DNA of 64,000 nucleotides from Gracilaria gracilis (taxonomy: Eukaryota; Rhodophyta; Florideophyceae; Gracilariales; Gracilariaceae). This document shows, one piece after another, positions 1-11,002 of the stretch (position 1 is its first letter; each line of letters starts with the position of its first letter). Where the stretch lies: NCBI GenBank assembly GCA_030374805.1, contig JARGSG010000129.1, positions 43,564 through 107,563 on the forward strand, in the 5' to 3' direction. A program made the translations under genes and the position numbers. Below the pieces are notes generated by a model. That model was not told where the DNA came from. It searched no databases and worked only from the letters and a program-made list of their open reading frames with translations.

Positions 1-1560
1 TTGCACCATCACCCAAGCGCAGTGACACGGCATTCCAAGCGGCATGTTCAATGTGTTTTCCGACCTGGAATTGATGATGGCAAAGATGCGTAAAGCTAAG
101 TCCATTAACTTTGCAAAGCACTCAAGGGTGAATGTCTGTAGTAGGTAACGTTATCCAAGTCGCCTTCTCTTCACGTGTACGGGAAGCATACAGAGCCTCA
201 CGGTAAACGGATGTCAGTAATACGCATTATCGCACAAAATCTTCATCAGAAGTGCGATCATAATCATACACCTTGAGAACAATGAAAGCAAGTGTGCGAT
301 TCGTGACGTCCAATAACGGGGTTTCTTTCCATGCTGGCGTGAATCCATTCCAGCCACATGATTGTGAGCTAAAGTTTCGGCACATTAGTCTCCCTCTTCG
401 GTAACGTCTTCTTCGTAGAGTTTGATCACACAGTAAGTGTCAATCGGGTCTTGAGTATTCCATGTCTGGAACATGAACGGTGAAAGGAGCGGCAGGTGTA
501 GAATCTGTGGCTCTATATTGGGATACTGACGAACCGTTTCGACAGAAACAATACACATCCATTATTAGCAAAGCATCGTGCTTCATTGACAGCCATCCTG
601 TTGGCGTGCTTTTGCCAGTTGAGAGCCACAATTTGACATCCCATATGGTGAGCTATGATAAGTGTGTAATTAGACGAATCCACTCTCGTGCATTTTGGAT
701 AGACTCTTTGTCAGTTCATGAGAGCTGTACTCGCGGATGGCGTTGACCGCCTGGGTTCCACTTTCTCACACTTTGGCGACCTTCTTTTCGTTCAGTGGCA
801 CACTCTCTTCCAGAAAAGCCACTGGTCTACGTTTGCATAATATCTTGCGACTGCCACCCGCAACAAGTACTAACTGTGACATTTCTTCGGCTTTCGTTTT
901 GGCGGGTTTCGAGTTGGACAGCTTCTGAGATCCTGAAGATGATGAAGAAGACGGTTCTTTCCCCATCGACGTGACTGCTTGCGGAGATTCTTCAATCCCA
1001 TCTGAGTCTTAGTTTTATATTCGAAAGCTTGGATGGTTTGGATCGAATATACATAGAATGAACAGTCTTCTCCTTCAACAATACGCGACCTCTAAGCTTC
1101 TCAGAACTCGAAAGTACATTAACATGCTTACCAGCGCGGTCTGGCTATAGAGATAGTCATCCAGTTTGTCACATCTGAGTGATGCAGCTCTGATTTGCTG
1201 GGAATGCCTGAGATGGTTCCGAGGCTGAGAATGACATGATAGTTGTTACCGTGTGAGAAGGCATGTTCCCTCATGATGTTGAGAACGGTTTCGAGTGATA
1301 ACTCTGATTTCATGGTGGGGCCATGCGTGACGACAAGGCTGTCGTCATCGCCATCCAACATGTCAATCTCCACACAGCGACAGCATTTTTTGCAGTACTA
1401 TGCGATACATGTGAGAAGTCGTGTCCTCCCCCTGAGTTGATCCGATTCTAGATGGGTGTTGTGAGAGGAAGAAATGAGATACTCGTTAAGAGGACGAGAC
1501 ATGTCGTGCTTTCGCATGATGCGTTTTGGGTCAACAATAAAATTGACAGGATGATGCAGC
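1..1560. other. no supportable gene; possible decayed minus-strand coding remains
   Basis: No convincing gene is visible. Minus-strand open stretches of 60-80 codons lie at 766-966 (Ser/Lys-rich) and 1128-1373 (an acidic start followed by a helical segment). They could be distal exons or remains of the unidentified minus-strand gene at about 1570-2280. No splice signals link them clearly, so they are not called as genes. Confidence 0.3.
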
Positions 1561-1567
1561 ATAGCGA

Positions 1568-2280
1568 CTAACAGCTGCGGCGAAATTTTGTTGACGGCGT
1601 GTTGCTAAAACAGCTCGGCATCCTGAAATGGTGAGAATTACAGCAGCGATGCAAGAGCACTGGGGCGACTGGCTCGCTGTGGGGTGACCTAGTCTGAAAG
1701 ATTGAAGTCATGACCTGTGTGTTAGCTAGTTTGGCAGCTACATTAGCAAAGTCCGAAAAGGAAACGGAATAGCCGATGATGGGGCTGCGAGCTGGCCGTT
1801 CTGAGTTCTGGAACTCCTCGACGGTGATCTTGAGCCAGAACGCCTTGACCACGTGCGGAATGGGCGACTGGGGAAGACGCGGAATATGTCCCCACGCGGC
1901 GAGCAGCGGTGCGTCGAGTGGTGTGATATGGGCGTGCGTGGCGGCGACGTACACCGCCGGAGATCCAGAGATCCGGAGATCCATTCGGCGCTGGCGTCGG
2001 CGTGATGCGCAGCATAGTAGAAGATGTGGCGATTGGCATTGAGACTGGCGACCTACGACAGGGGAACGGCCTTGTGCAAGAATATGTGCGAGTGGCGGTA
2101 ATCGATGTGGTTCTGGGTTGTGGCGAGCCTGACAGAGGCGGGCAACAGCAGGAAGGAATTGGGGTGCGCGGCAGAGGGGTCAACGTAGTGGAGCACGGCG
2201 TCAGCGGTGCGGTGAGAGTGAGCTGCTTGCGCTTCCGACGCTCCTTCTTTGCCATACGGGCGATCCTGAGGCGCAAGCCG
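1568..2280 (-). pseudogene. unidentified protein-coding gene, broken
   Basis: Not recognised. On the minus strand a start reading MAKKERRKRK lies near 2250. Protein-like sequence then continues only by switching frame: a segment at 2053-2200 contains VLHYVDPSAA and IDYRHSHIFLHKAV, and ends at an in-frame TAG near 2053. The same frame resumes with LNANRHIFYYAAHHAD. Near 1960-1990 a small local duplication of GGATCTC-type sequence shifts the frame into a 138-codon stretch with AATHAHITPLDAPLLAAWGH and VVKAFWLKITVEEF. Hydrophobic and charged residues alternate as in a folded globular protein, and the three pieces follow in order, so one broken gene is more likely than three. Where the gene ended is unclear. 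Function is unknown. Confidence 0.45.
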
Positions 2281-2660
2281 GTGAGCTTTCTCTAAGTCGC
2301 CCGGCAGCAATACGAGTAGAACGTGTACGTCGGTCGTGATGGGGCGGGGCGGTCTAGTGGCGGTGGGGATGGGGAAGGGATAGGGGAAGGGTTGTGGGAA
2401 AGATGGGTAGATGGGGAACGGGAATCGATGAATGGGGCCGGCGGCGCGCAGATGGAGGGCGACGCTCGGCTTATGTGGCGCATGGCGCGTGTGGAGAGTG
2501 GCGCCGTGTAAGCGGTGGTGCGTAGATCAGCTGCTCCGCCGCCGTTTTGTCGTTGTGCCTGCATGCCCTGCGCACATGCTAATGTTCTGGTTCCCTCGTT
2601 TGACAAGCCAAAATCTTTTGGCACTTTAAACCATCTGCGAAACAGCGAAGATCATCTTCG

Positions 2661-2707
2661 CCCAGAGCAGGTTTGCACGTCACGATGACGTGCAAACCTG
2701 CTCTGGG
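2661..2707. repeat. perfect palindrome: 22-bp stem, 3-nt loop
   Basis: Positions 2661-2682 (CCCAGAGCAGGTTTGCACGT then CA) and 2686-2707 are exact reverse complements separated by CGA. The structure lies in the spacer between the broken minus-strand gene and the metallo-beta-lactamase-like gene. It could be a young fold-back insertion, a small RNA precursor or the scar of a hairpin-forming element. The sequence alone does not choose between these. Confidence 0.85.
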
Positions 2708-3077
2708 GGTTTGCCAAGGACGTTTGAGCCTCGAGAGCCTTGCGGTAGCTCCTTTGACTTCCATGAAGGATGTTTTCCATTGCTCGACTGCCGTTGAGAG
2801 CAGAACGCAGCCAATTACAGATATGTACCGTTACATTATGTCCACAAATCTACGCTCTAACCCTCCTTCCCAGACCCCCAAGCTTCGATGCGGAACACAC
2901 AACCAGGTCATACAGCTTAGCACAGAAACAAATGAGGGATTCGGATTGCCAGTCTCACTCGTGAATCATAACTTTAAAAGCGAGCACGTCCATCTCACAT
3001 CGACCATGTTCGTATCGTCGACTCATTAAGACGTTTTCGTTATTCATCTACATATCTCTGCTCCACTGCAAACCATA

Positions 3078-4281
3078 ATGAAGTACTTGAAGATCTTTGT
3101 TTTGACTGTTATTTGTGTTATATGGCAAACCAAGGCCACCTCTTCTACATGCACTCTCAATCCCACCATCTACAGTTTCAAGTTCGCATCTCTGAACTGC
3201 ACAGTCGTTTCAGACGGACCTGTTGAGTTCAACATTAATCTTTTCTCGATTCCGGACGCCGCCCTTTTTCGTTCTTACAAGAAGAATTTCCGCGACATCA
3301 ATCCTAGTCTTATCGGGCAAAATGTGCTCGCAGTAGATCTGCCTTCTGGAAGAGCACTGTTCGACACAGGTTTCTTTCTGGTTTCGGGAAAATTACCGCA
3401 GTTTCCATTGTTCGAAAATGGAGGTCAACTGATGCGCAATCTTCGCGCTGCTCGTATTTGGCCGTCATCAATTGATTTCGTGTTCTTAACCCATGGGCAC
3501 GCAGACCATGTGGCCGGTATTGTGACAGAGGATGACAAACGTGCGTTTCCAAATGCAGACGTATTCGTGGGACTTGTGGAGCACGAGTTTTGGTCAAATC
3601 CGGCGCCGACCGCGCCGGGATCTTTGGTTAACGAGAGTGATCTTGGTAAGTTGAATCATATCAAGTTATGAAGTGACGTCCTTTCCACATACGTATTGTT
3701 TACTAATGTGTACCTGTTCGGTGTGTGTTAGCTGAGTTTGCCAAGGTTTACCGGAATGCAGTAGCACCATATGAGCGAACTGCGCGGCTGCACCTAGTGG
3801 ATTCTGAAAACGAAGAGAAGGCATCGCCTGTGGAAGGAGTTCGATTCAACAACATCCGGACATACACCGGGTCATTGCTCGATTGAAGTGAAACAGGGCG
3901 GTGAAAGAATGATTTTCACTGGAGATGCGTGGATCACAGCGGTAAGTTAAAGCGCTTTTTCGTGATGAAGATGATGGGCCTGGCTATTGATATCTATAAC
4001 TAACGTGGCTACGTACCGCTAATTTTGGGTTGACGGGGTGGGTGATACAGGCGGATCAATTACAAAATCCGGAATGGGGCTTCTTCTCATAAAGCAATCG
4101 CACAGAGGCTTACCTCTCGCGCGAAAGGCTTCTAACGGACGTGGCGAACACGGAGACTTTAGTGGTGTCGTACCATGAGAATTTCCCGGGACTGGGGTTT
4201 GTGCAGGAGCGAGGACCATTCTTTGAGTGGTTGCCGAAGGCGCCTCAGCAGCTGGGAATTGGCGTGAAACGAATGTGCTGA
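3078..4281 (+). pseudogene. secreted metallo-beta-lactamase-fold hydrolase, broken
   Basis: The first exon (3078-3645) starts with a hydrophobic signal peptide (KIFVLTVICVIW) and contains the family metal-binding motif THGHADH around residues 138-144. A GTAAGT donor at 3646 and an AG ending at 3731 define intron 1; a second GTAAGT..CAG pair defines intron 2 at 3942-4050. Exon 2 encodes a second metal-site motif resembling PGHTPGH (HTPGHCSIEV) only after a one-base frame change near 3850-3870. Exon 3 (4051-4281) has an in-frame TAA at about 4090 before a further 63 codons including VVSYHENFPG. Members usually hydrolyse esters or lactones with two zinc ions. With one frameshift and one stop this copy is probably inactive. 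The split into three exons is inferred from splice signals and motif order. Confidence 0.75.
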
Positions 4282-4976
4282 CAACTGATAGCGTCATTTG
4301 AGTAACCTTTTGTTGATGGACTCGATGCTTTCCGAGCTCGTTAGACTTGACGCGTCATGGATGAGGAATGGTATCATCAGATTAGTATCAACATGACAAG
4401 TAGTCCAGAACAGTAGGCCTCTTGTCCAAGGTGGCAACGAACGGGTGAATCATTATCATACATAAACATACAGTCAATGACACGGTGTGGGCGACTCGAC
4501 GCCAGAGCTGGCGTGCGCGGTGTTTGATTCACATGGCGAGCAGAAGTTCATTCAGGTATGAAGGCGCGGTGGACCACGCGCGGCCGCTCGCACGACTCGT
4601 CGCGAAGACGTCGAGATCGGGCGTCGCTCGTTGTCGGTTGTTGATGGCAGCCACGCCTCGGCTGCGGCGCGCCGATTGGCGTACAGGAACACTGTCAGCG
4701 CCAACGGAATCTCCGCCGCCCACTTAGCTGCGCTCGCAGCCACAAAACCGGCGCGCTGCAAAATGGCACGTGCAGCCGACTGTCGTCACCCGCGCTGTGT
4801 GGTCCTTTTCTCGAACCTGCGCACAGCCGCTTGTTGCACGCGCCATTGCACTGCCGCTTCACTCACTCATTCTTCTGTGCCCAGATCTGCGCCCTCGCCA
4901 CCTTCAGCGTTCCACACGCATACCGCCCGCTTCCCTCGCGTCTGCTTCCTTCATGCGCTCGCTCTTCTCTACGCCA
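4282..4976. other. GC-rich spacer upstream of the branching-enzyme relic
   Basis: Becomes GC-rich and pyrimidine-rich towards 4976. Several short open frames exist on both strands, for example a minus-strand 69-codon stretch at 4552-4761 containing the hydrophobic run IPLALTVFLYA. None has a recognisable domain. It probably held the promoter and leader of the downstream gene. Confidence 0.4.
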
Positions 4977-7016
4977 TGGGGTCAACCGACCCTCATTACG
5001 ACGCCTGGAAGGACAACAAAGATGGCACCGCCTGCGTTCGCGATGACCGCTATCTAGAGCCATTGCAGACGCCTTGCGATACCGCTATGCAAAGTATTCG
5101 GAGATCATGTCCGGCTCAAAGTTCAAGGCTGTCGTCGTCCCACATCAAGGGCCCTGGCTTGATTGCAATCCCGCCTGGGCCACCCTCTGCGTTCAAGACC
5201 CTAACACTTTTCTGTACGATACTATGTTTTGGGACCCTCCGGAGAAGTTCAAATGGACTTCACCGGATCACGTCAAGCGCCCGGAGTCGCTGCGCATCTA
5301 TGAATGACATGCGGGAATGGGGTCTAATGATCTCAAGGTTGGCTCATATCGTGAGTTTGCAGATAATGTGTTACCACGTATTAAGGAAACGGGTTACACT
5401 GCTTTACAGATTATGTACATTATGCAACATGCGTACTATGCTAGCTTTGGCTACCACGTCACCAATTTCTTTGCGATTAGTTCCAGATGCGGCCACCCGG
5501 AGGATCTTAACTACCTCATAAACAAGGTGCATCAGCTTGGATTGTATGTGCTTATGGATGTAGTTCACTCTCTTGCATCGAGCAAATCTATGGATGGTAT
5601 TAACAACTTTGATGGGACTGACCATCAATACTTTCATGAAGGTGAGCGGGGGCGACATTCTTTGTGGGCTTCTAGACTTTTCAACTACGGTAACTGAGAA
5701 GTGCTCCGTTTCCTCTTATCCAACCTCAGATGGTACATGGAGGAGTATCACTTTGACGGTTTCTGTTTTGATGGCATCACATCAATGCTGTACTTGCATT
5801 CTGGAATTGGCGTGCAGTTTACTGGTAACTATAGCGAGTACTTTGGTTTCCAAGTTGATGTTGATGCATGCGTTTACATGATGCTCGCTAACAAGCTTTT
5901 ACATGACCTTTACCCTGATGTGGCACTTAACATCGCAGAAGATGTGAGTGGTATGCCGACACTATGCGTGCCTGTAGAGATTGCAGGGATTGGATTTGAT
6001 TATTGCCTTGCCATGGCTATTCCTTACATGTGGCTAGAGGTCTTGGAAAAAGAAAAGGATGAAAACTGGAAGATGGGCAACGTGGTTTTCATTCTTACAA
6101 ATCGTCGTTGGAACGCGAAGTTCATAGGTTACTGCGAAAGTCATGATCAGGCACTGGTGGGAGACAAAACCATCGCGTTCTGGTTGATGGACGCGACGAT
6201 GTATACTTACATGAGTTGTAATGGCTATCCCACATCCGTAATCGAGCGAGGCATCGCACTTCACAAAATGATTCGATTGCTCACAATGTGCTTGTCTGGC
6301 AAGGGATACCTTACGTTCATGGGAAACGAATTTGGGAACCCAGAATGGATTGATTTTCCGCGTGAAGGAAACGGTAACTCGTACCAACATGCGCGTTGCC
6401 GATGGGATCATTGCGAAAATGAGGCTCTTCGTTACAGGCACTTATACCAATTTGAGAAAATGATGCATGCTTTGGATAATGGACATCCCATCTGTCGATT
6501 CCAGGCGCACCAGTACATGGTGCTTCAACAAGAAGGCGACAAGCTGATTGCGGTTTAAAAGGGTGATAGGTTGCTGTTCGTGTTCAACTTTCACCATTCG
6601 CAGTCGTACAGTGACTATCGAATTGGAACATACTGGGGGGGTCGATACAAACTTGTTCTTGATTCAGATGGCATGAACACTGGTGGAAATGGTCGGGTAT
6701 ATTGGGATGTGATACACAATAATAGTACTGAGGCCTGGTATAATCGACCATACTTCTTGCAGTTATACGTCCCAGCGAGGACATGTCAAGTGTACTATTG
6801 CATCGAAACCTGGGAAGAGGAGAGAAAAAAAGAGGAGAAGGCCAAACAGACTACCAGAAAGGCAGAGAGTGCGGTTGATTGTGCGAAAGAGAAAGCTAGC
6901 ACGGAATTTGAGGAGGTTGCAGCGGTCGCAGTCAAGAATGACGAGACGGTGCGCTTGAACGGCTCAAAAAAGGCCCCGGGGAAGCGACAGGAGAAGGTTG
7001 TAGCTGGGAAAGCGTA
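4977..7016 (+). pseudogene. 1,4-alpha-glucan branching enzyme (GH13), broken
   Basis: Reads as a starch/glycogen branching enzyme, which makes alpha-1,6 branches in storage glucan. The N-terminal helix signature (YLEP, then ADALRYRYAKY) is interrupted by a one-base deletion near 5062. Most of the expected CBM48 region is missing: the text jumps from MSGSKF to PAWAT and FLYDTMFWDPPEKF, a loss of roughly 100-150 codons. The GH13 barrel follows in one frame from 5074, interrupted by TGA at 5305, TGA at 5695 (expected Trp) and TAA at 6556. Region II keeps the nucleophile Asp (5770) but its Arg is Cys (5764). Region I has Leu (5572) where His is expected after DVVHS. The region III Glu (5938) and region IV HD (6142) remain. 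The C-terminal domain ends in a Lys/Glu-rich tail. Confidence 0.9.
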
Positions 7017-7608
7017 GACTGAATCTGTCTGCTTCATGGATTTGTAGGACGGGTTCTCAATCCAGTATTGGACCCAAGCATTGGTTGTTGTCTATGTATG
7101 ATACCTTTAACCTGGTCCCACTATGTCGCTGGGATGGGAGGTGCATGTGTGTATTTGTCCTAGTTAAACTTCGAGTTATGTTTTGTGTGAAGTGCTCTGC
7201 GATGCGTACGCCATTCCGAAAGATGTCTACCTAGCTAGTTTGTGCGTTTGCTGTGATCATCGGCGCCTTCTTCACGAAGCCGTATTTTGGGAAACAGTGT
7301 GGTTCAATTTCATTGTCCTGGCATTTTCATCAGCAGTGGTTGGAAGGATCCTGATTCTTGACTGGAAGATCAGGATCACGGTAGCACCTGACGGAAGGGT
7401 CCCGTGACCAACGGGGAAGTTGTGGCAGGGTCCTTCCTCCCTAGAGATTAGGATTATTCTGTCCCTCTTTTTTGTACAGTATCTCCCGTGGTATCAGTTG
7501 ATACCCCAACTACTTTTTGCACACCCTGATGTGCGAAGGAACCAAACTCGTTCTCCCGCCACAACTCATTTCCCCATCTACGACGAAACCCTCTTGTTTT
7601 TCCTCAAA
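7017..7608. other. intergenic spacer
   Basis: No gene seen. An imperfect inverted repeat lies at about 7349-7378, with arms GATCCTGAT and ATCAGGATC. The stretch just before 7609 is C/T-rich and could be a promoter or leader for the dehydrogenase relic. Confidence 0.4.
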
Positions 7609-8776
7609 ATGAGCGTGCGCGACACCATTGTGCCCGAGACCATGAGTGCTGTGCTGTGCAGCGGCATCAAGGACTACAAGACGAAACAGATTGATGTCCC
7701 AGACCTGCTGCCTGGAGAGCTTCTGCTTCGCGTTACGCGATGTAGTGTATGTCCTGGGGATGCTAAATGTTAGGCTGGAGCACCTATGTACGTTGGAATA
7801 TCTTGTCCAGGATAGTAGTCAACACAGTTTTCATGCGTTTCTCTAACCACAACATTAGGTTTTGGGGGTGATGATACAAGTCCAGCGTACGTACAAACGC
7901 CAGTGATCCCGGGGCATGAATTCTGCGGCGAGGTGCTTGTATGCAAGAGAGAAGGTGTTGATGTCGGCCAATACGTGACGGCTGAGCAAGTCATGGCAAT
8001 GCAACGAATGCTTCTATTTCAAGAAAGGTTTGCGGTGGTTATGCGCTCTTCATGATATATTCGGCTTCCATAAAAATGTTCATGGTGGTATGGCACAGTT
8101 CATGAAGATTCTATCCAAGGCTACAGCTCACATATTCGCAAACTCTTTAAACACTGCTGATATGGTACACACAGAGCCTCTCAGCTGTTCCGTGCATAGT
8201 TTCGAACGGGCTGATATTGCTTTGGGAGATGTTGCAGTCATTAGTCGGTGCAGTCCAATTGGTTTGGGTATGGTGGCTGCAGCACGTCTCCGCGGTTTTT
8301 CTCGGCTTACAGCGGTCGACTTTGACGACACGCGTCTCGAAATTGCTCGTGAATGCGGCGCTGATATCTTGCTTAATCCGACGAGAGATAATGTTGTGCA
8401 AACGGTGAGGGACATAACTTCAGGACATGGATGTGATGTGTACTTGGAAGCAGCTGGTGCTCCTTCCAGTGTGATACAGGGTGTACATTGTTGTCGGAAA
8501 GCAGCGACGATGGTAGAGTTTTCTGTTTTTGGGAAAGCCACCACCGTGAACTGGACTATCATCGGAGATCCCAAAGAACTTGTTATAAAGGGTGGCCATT
8601 GCTCGGGAGATCGAGGGTATGCAAATGCAATTGATTTGTTGAAGAGGGATCTCTTGCCCACTGATCGAATTGTATCTCACTCGTACCTCCATGGTGAGGT
8701 CGTGGAAGCCATTGGCATGGTCATTGATGGTTCCAAATCTGTGAAAGTTACGGTCGATCTGCATGCGGAATGGTAA
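7609..8776 (+). pseudogene. zinc-dependent alcohol/polyol dehydrogenase (MDR family), broken
   Basis: Medium-chain dehydrogenase/reductase. Exon 1 (7609-7787) has the GELLLRVTRCSVCPGDAKC motif region, including the catalytic-zinc Cys, but an in-frame TAG at 7771. A GTACGT donor at 7788 and AG at 7858 mark a 71-bp intron. Exon 2 carries VIPGHEFCGEV after an apparent extra G near 7865. A further frame change near 7995 precedes the structural zinc loop, where one Cys of the usual four is Phe (CNECFYF). The final 248 codons cover the Rossmann fold and C-terminus (GMAQFM, EPLSCSVHSFERAD, GGHCSGDRGY). The nucleotide-binding glycine motif is eroded (SRCSPIGLG). Relatives oxidise sugar alcohols or threonine with NAD(P). 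Several lesions make function unlikely. Confidence 0.85.
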
Positions 8777-9041
8777 GCGGTTGCTCTAGGTTCGTATGTT
8801 TCCACTTCGGTATCGAGGAATATGAGTGAGCGTACAAGAAACGATGTATCGCTGAAGAATTCAAGCAGATACAGTAGTATCAAGGGTAAGCCGTCCTAAT
8901 TCTCGTTACAAACGCTGGTTCTCGGCCAGCCTTATACACGACCGACGGGACAGACTTCAGCAATACGTTCTGCTAAAGACCATGATAGCTTTGTACGCCT
9001 TCTTCTGGCAGAACGTGGGATTCTCATTGCACCTCGGTTAC
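8777..9041. other. short spacer
   Basis: No coding or repeat signal was recognised between the dehydrogenase relic and the small minus-strand ORF. Confidence 0.4.
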
Positions 9042-9413
9042 CTAGTACGCGTATGATAAACGAGAAGCTGGTGTGATTTGCTTGAATGAGCCAAGATGTT
9101 CAGAGCTTGCAGCCATTGATGAAGAAGCATTCTTCTGTAAGGAACATTTTTCAGTTCCGTCTGATGTGAGGTCAACGAGAGAATCCAAGAAAGAATTTAT
9201 GACACGCAAGCGACCATCATGATGTTGCTCTCTGCTTTCGTGTAAAGCTTGGAGCAAATCCAAGAGTATTATTCGTACCTTCTTCATAAGAAACACAATA
9301 AATTTAAAAGCAGCTACTTCGGCAGCAGCTGGCGGTCTAAAATCACAGGCAGCAGGAGAGCCCTTTGTTGCGATAACATGTAGCTCTTCGTTTCTCTTTT
9401 GAAGAATATTCAC
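9042..9413 (-). CDS. hypothetical protein, 123 aa
   Basis: Single open frame from an ATG at 9411-9413. It has a hydrophobic/basic helix (FKFIVFLMKKVRIILLDLLQAL) in the middle and a Ser-rich C-terminal third. No family was recognised. It is divergent to the zinc-finger ORF at 9475, only about 60 bp away, so the two might share a promoter. Amino-acid composition is compatible with a protein, but length and isolation make chance a real alternative. Confidence 0.25.
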   Translation of the reverse strand: MNILQKRNEELHVIATKGSPAACDFRPPAAAEVAAFKFIVFLMKKVRIILLDLLQALHESREQHHDGRLRVINSFLDSLVDLTSDGTEKCSLQKNASSSMAASSEHLGSFKQITPASRLSYAY

Positions 9414-9474
9414 TAACTTCTGTGCAATAAACGATCAGAAGCAAACTGACACATAACTCCGCTTCTAGCAGAAG

Positions 9475-9942
9475 ATGGCAGGAACAATTGAAAGTGTGTT
9501 CGGTTCAACGGCACTGGACTGGATACTGCAGCTGCTGTTCTTCCCCTCCGGAATTATATCGGCTTTAACTTTGCTGCTGATGGTCAAAAGAACAAAGTAC
9601 CAACTTCGGGAAGACCACAAGATAACAAAAGCAGCACGATTTCAAAATGACAATTTAACGTCGCGACGCTTAAGAGATGACGAAATCCAATACTTCTGCA
9701 ATCAATGTAGAATTTCACACACTTAACACAGCTGCCTGAGAAGTGAAAGGGAGACAAATGCACAAAGCTGTGGATTTTGTATGGGAGATGGAACAGGAGC
9801 GTATCTGAAGCAACCTTGTGGTGATGACGCGCATGTACGATGTATGAAAGATGCTTTAAAGCAAGACATTGCTACCTTTGCAGATTGTAGGGTTTCCATT
9901 AAGAGCGTGTTTGACATTAAACCCGAGATGGATCGCACGTAA
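9475..9942 (+). pseudogene. membrane-anchored RING/RINGv-like zinc-finger protein, one in-frame stop
   Basis: The frame runs from ATG 9475 to TAA 9940, with one internal TAA at 9724. The N-terminal 83 codons hold a hydrophobic segment (WILQLLFFPSGIISALTLLLM), then a basic helix and a first CNQC pair. Past the stop come CGFC, PCGDDAH, VRCM and a further Cys, a spacing that resembles a C4HC3 (RING-CH) or PHD-like zinc-binding module. Such membrane proteins are often E3 ubiquitin ligases or regulators of membrane cargo, but the assignment here rests on Cys/His spacing only. The stop sits between the two zinc-ligand clusters, so it would remove the finger unless it is read through. Confidence 0.45.
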
Positions 9943-10975
9943 CGTTAGTACACCATACTCTGTACACGGGACAAGAAAAACAAGACGTGAATGGAGTTGT
10001 GGAAGACGTTCTCTGTTTGGGAAGGGGAATGATGAATACAGTATGCGAAATACACATTCAATCGCTTGGGAAGGCGTTACCTCGCTGCACATTGGCGTCA
10101 GTCGAAACACATGAGATAGTACATGATGATAGTTGCAGAACCAGGTACTATACGCACGATCATACGCAGGCATGCATGCATGAGTGTGTGTATGTGTACG
10201 TGAGGGGGGGTGTATTTGTTCGGAAGGTTTTGTGCGTGCGTGCGTGTTTTAAGCGACAGTATGACGGTGAAAGTTGGAGATGGTGAGTGAAATAAGCGTT
10301 TTCTAAGTATAGCCTCCTCACTATTAGGATCTTCCTTTGGTACTACCAGCGCATCAATCAAATAACTGAGAGCAGCGAGAGTAACACAGCCCTGGGCGGC
10401 AGCAAGTGACCATCATGATGATGCAGTGCGCATGAATGGATTAAATTGCATCATGAAATGAATGCGCTTGTGAAGGAAGGGTTTCGAGTCCTGAACAGTT
10501 GGAAAGCGTCATTGTCACGGAGGTTGACCAACAGCTATCACAACAATCGTCTTTCGCAGATTCTGAAGTGCACCAACGCCCGCCGCCGCAGTCAGTCCCC
10601 CTGTCATATCCCTCACCGTCGCGTACAACAGATGGAACGATACAAACTTCATGTTTGATAGACATCGTGATAGTCTCGCGGATATCTCTCGGTGGACGCG
10701 GCGATGCGAAGTTGGCGAAGTGTCGCATGAGAACAAGCAGTGCAAACTCCGGCCCAAAACTTAATGGACAGAATGAGATCATTTTAAAACTTGGGCCTTA
10801 TCACGGCAACCTTCGGAAACAAACGGAAATATAGATCACATTCTGTCAGAACTCTGACAGCATCAATGTTTTTCACTTGTTGCCTCCTCAGCTAAGTGGT
10901 ATCATGGCGGACACATAAAGGGCTATCATTGAAATTTTCGAATAAATCACGGCCTCATTTAGTACTAAATTAGTC
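9943..10975. other. spacer with GT-rich simple sequence
   Basis: No gene recognised. A GT/TG-rich low-complexity tract lies at about 10165-10250. Short overlapping open frames on both strands (10441-10834) lack any domain signal. The 5'-truncated retroelement begins around 10975-10985. Confidence 0.5.
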
Positions 10976-11002
10976 CAAAACCACTGTGCACAGGGGGAAG
11001 TT

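Noticed and set aside
4631-4976. Extending the branching-enzyme protein upstream in frame to 4631
   Set aside because: The upstream text is low-complexity and Ala/Arg/Ser-rich with no family match; the recognisable N-terminus begins near 4977.
3078-8776. All lesions explained by long-read base errors
   Set aside because: Missing domains, substituted catalytic residues and substitution-type stops cannot be indel errors, and transposon ORFs nearby are clean. Single frameshifts may still be errors.
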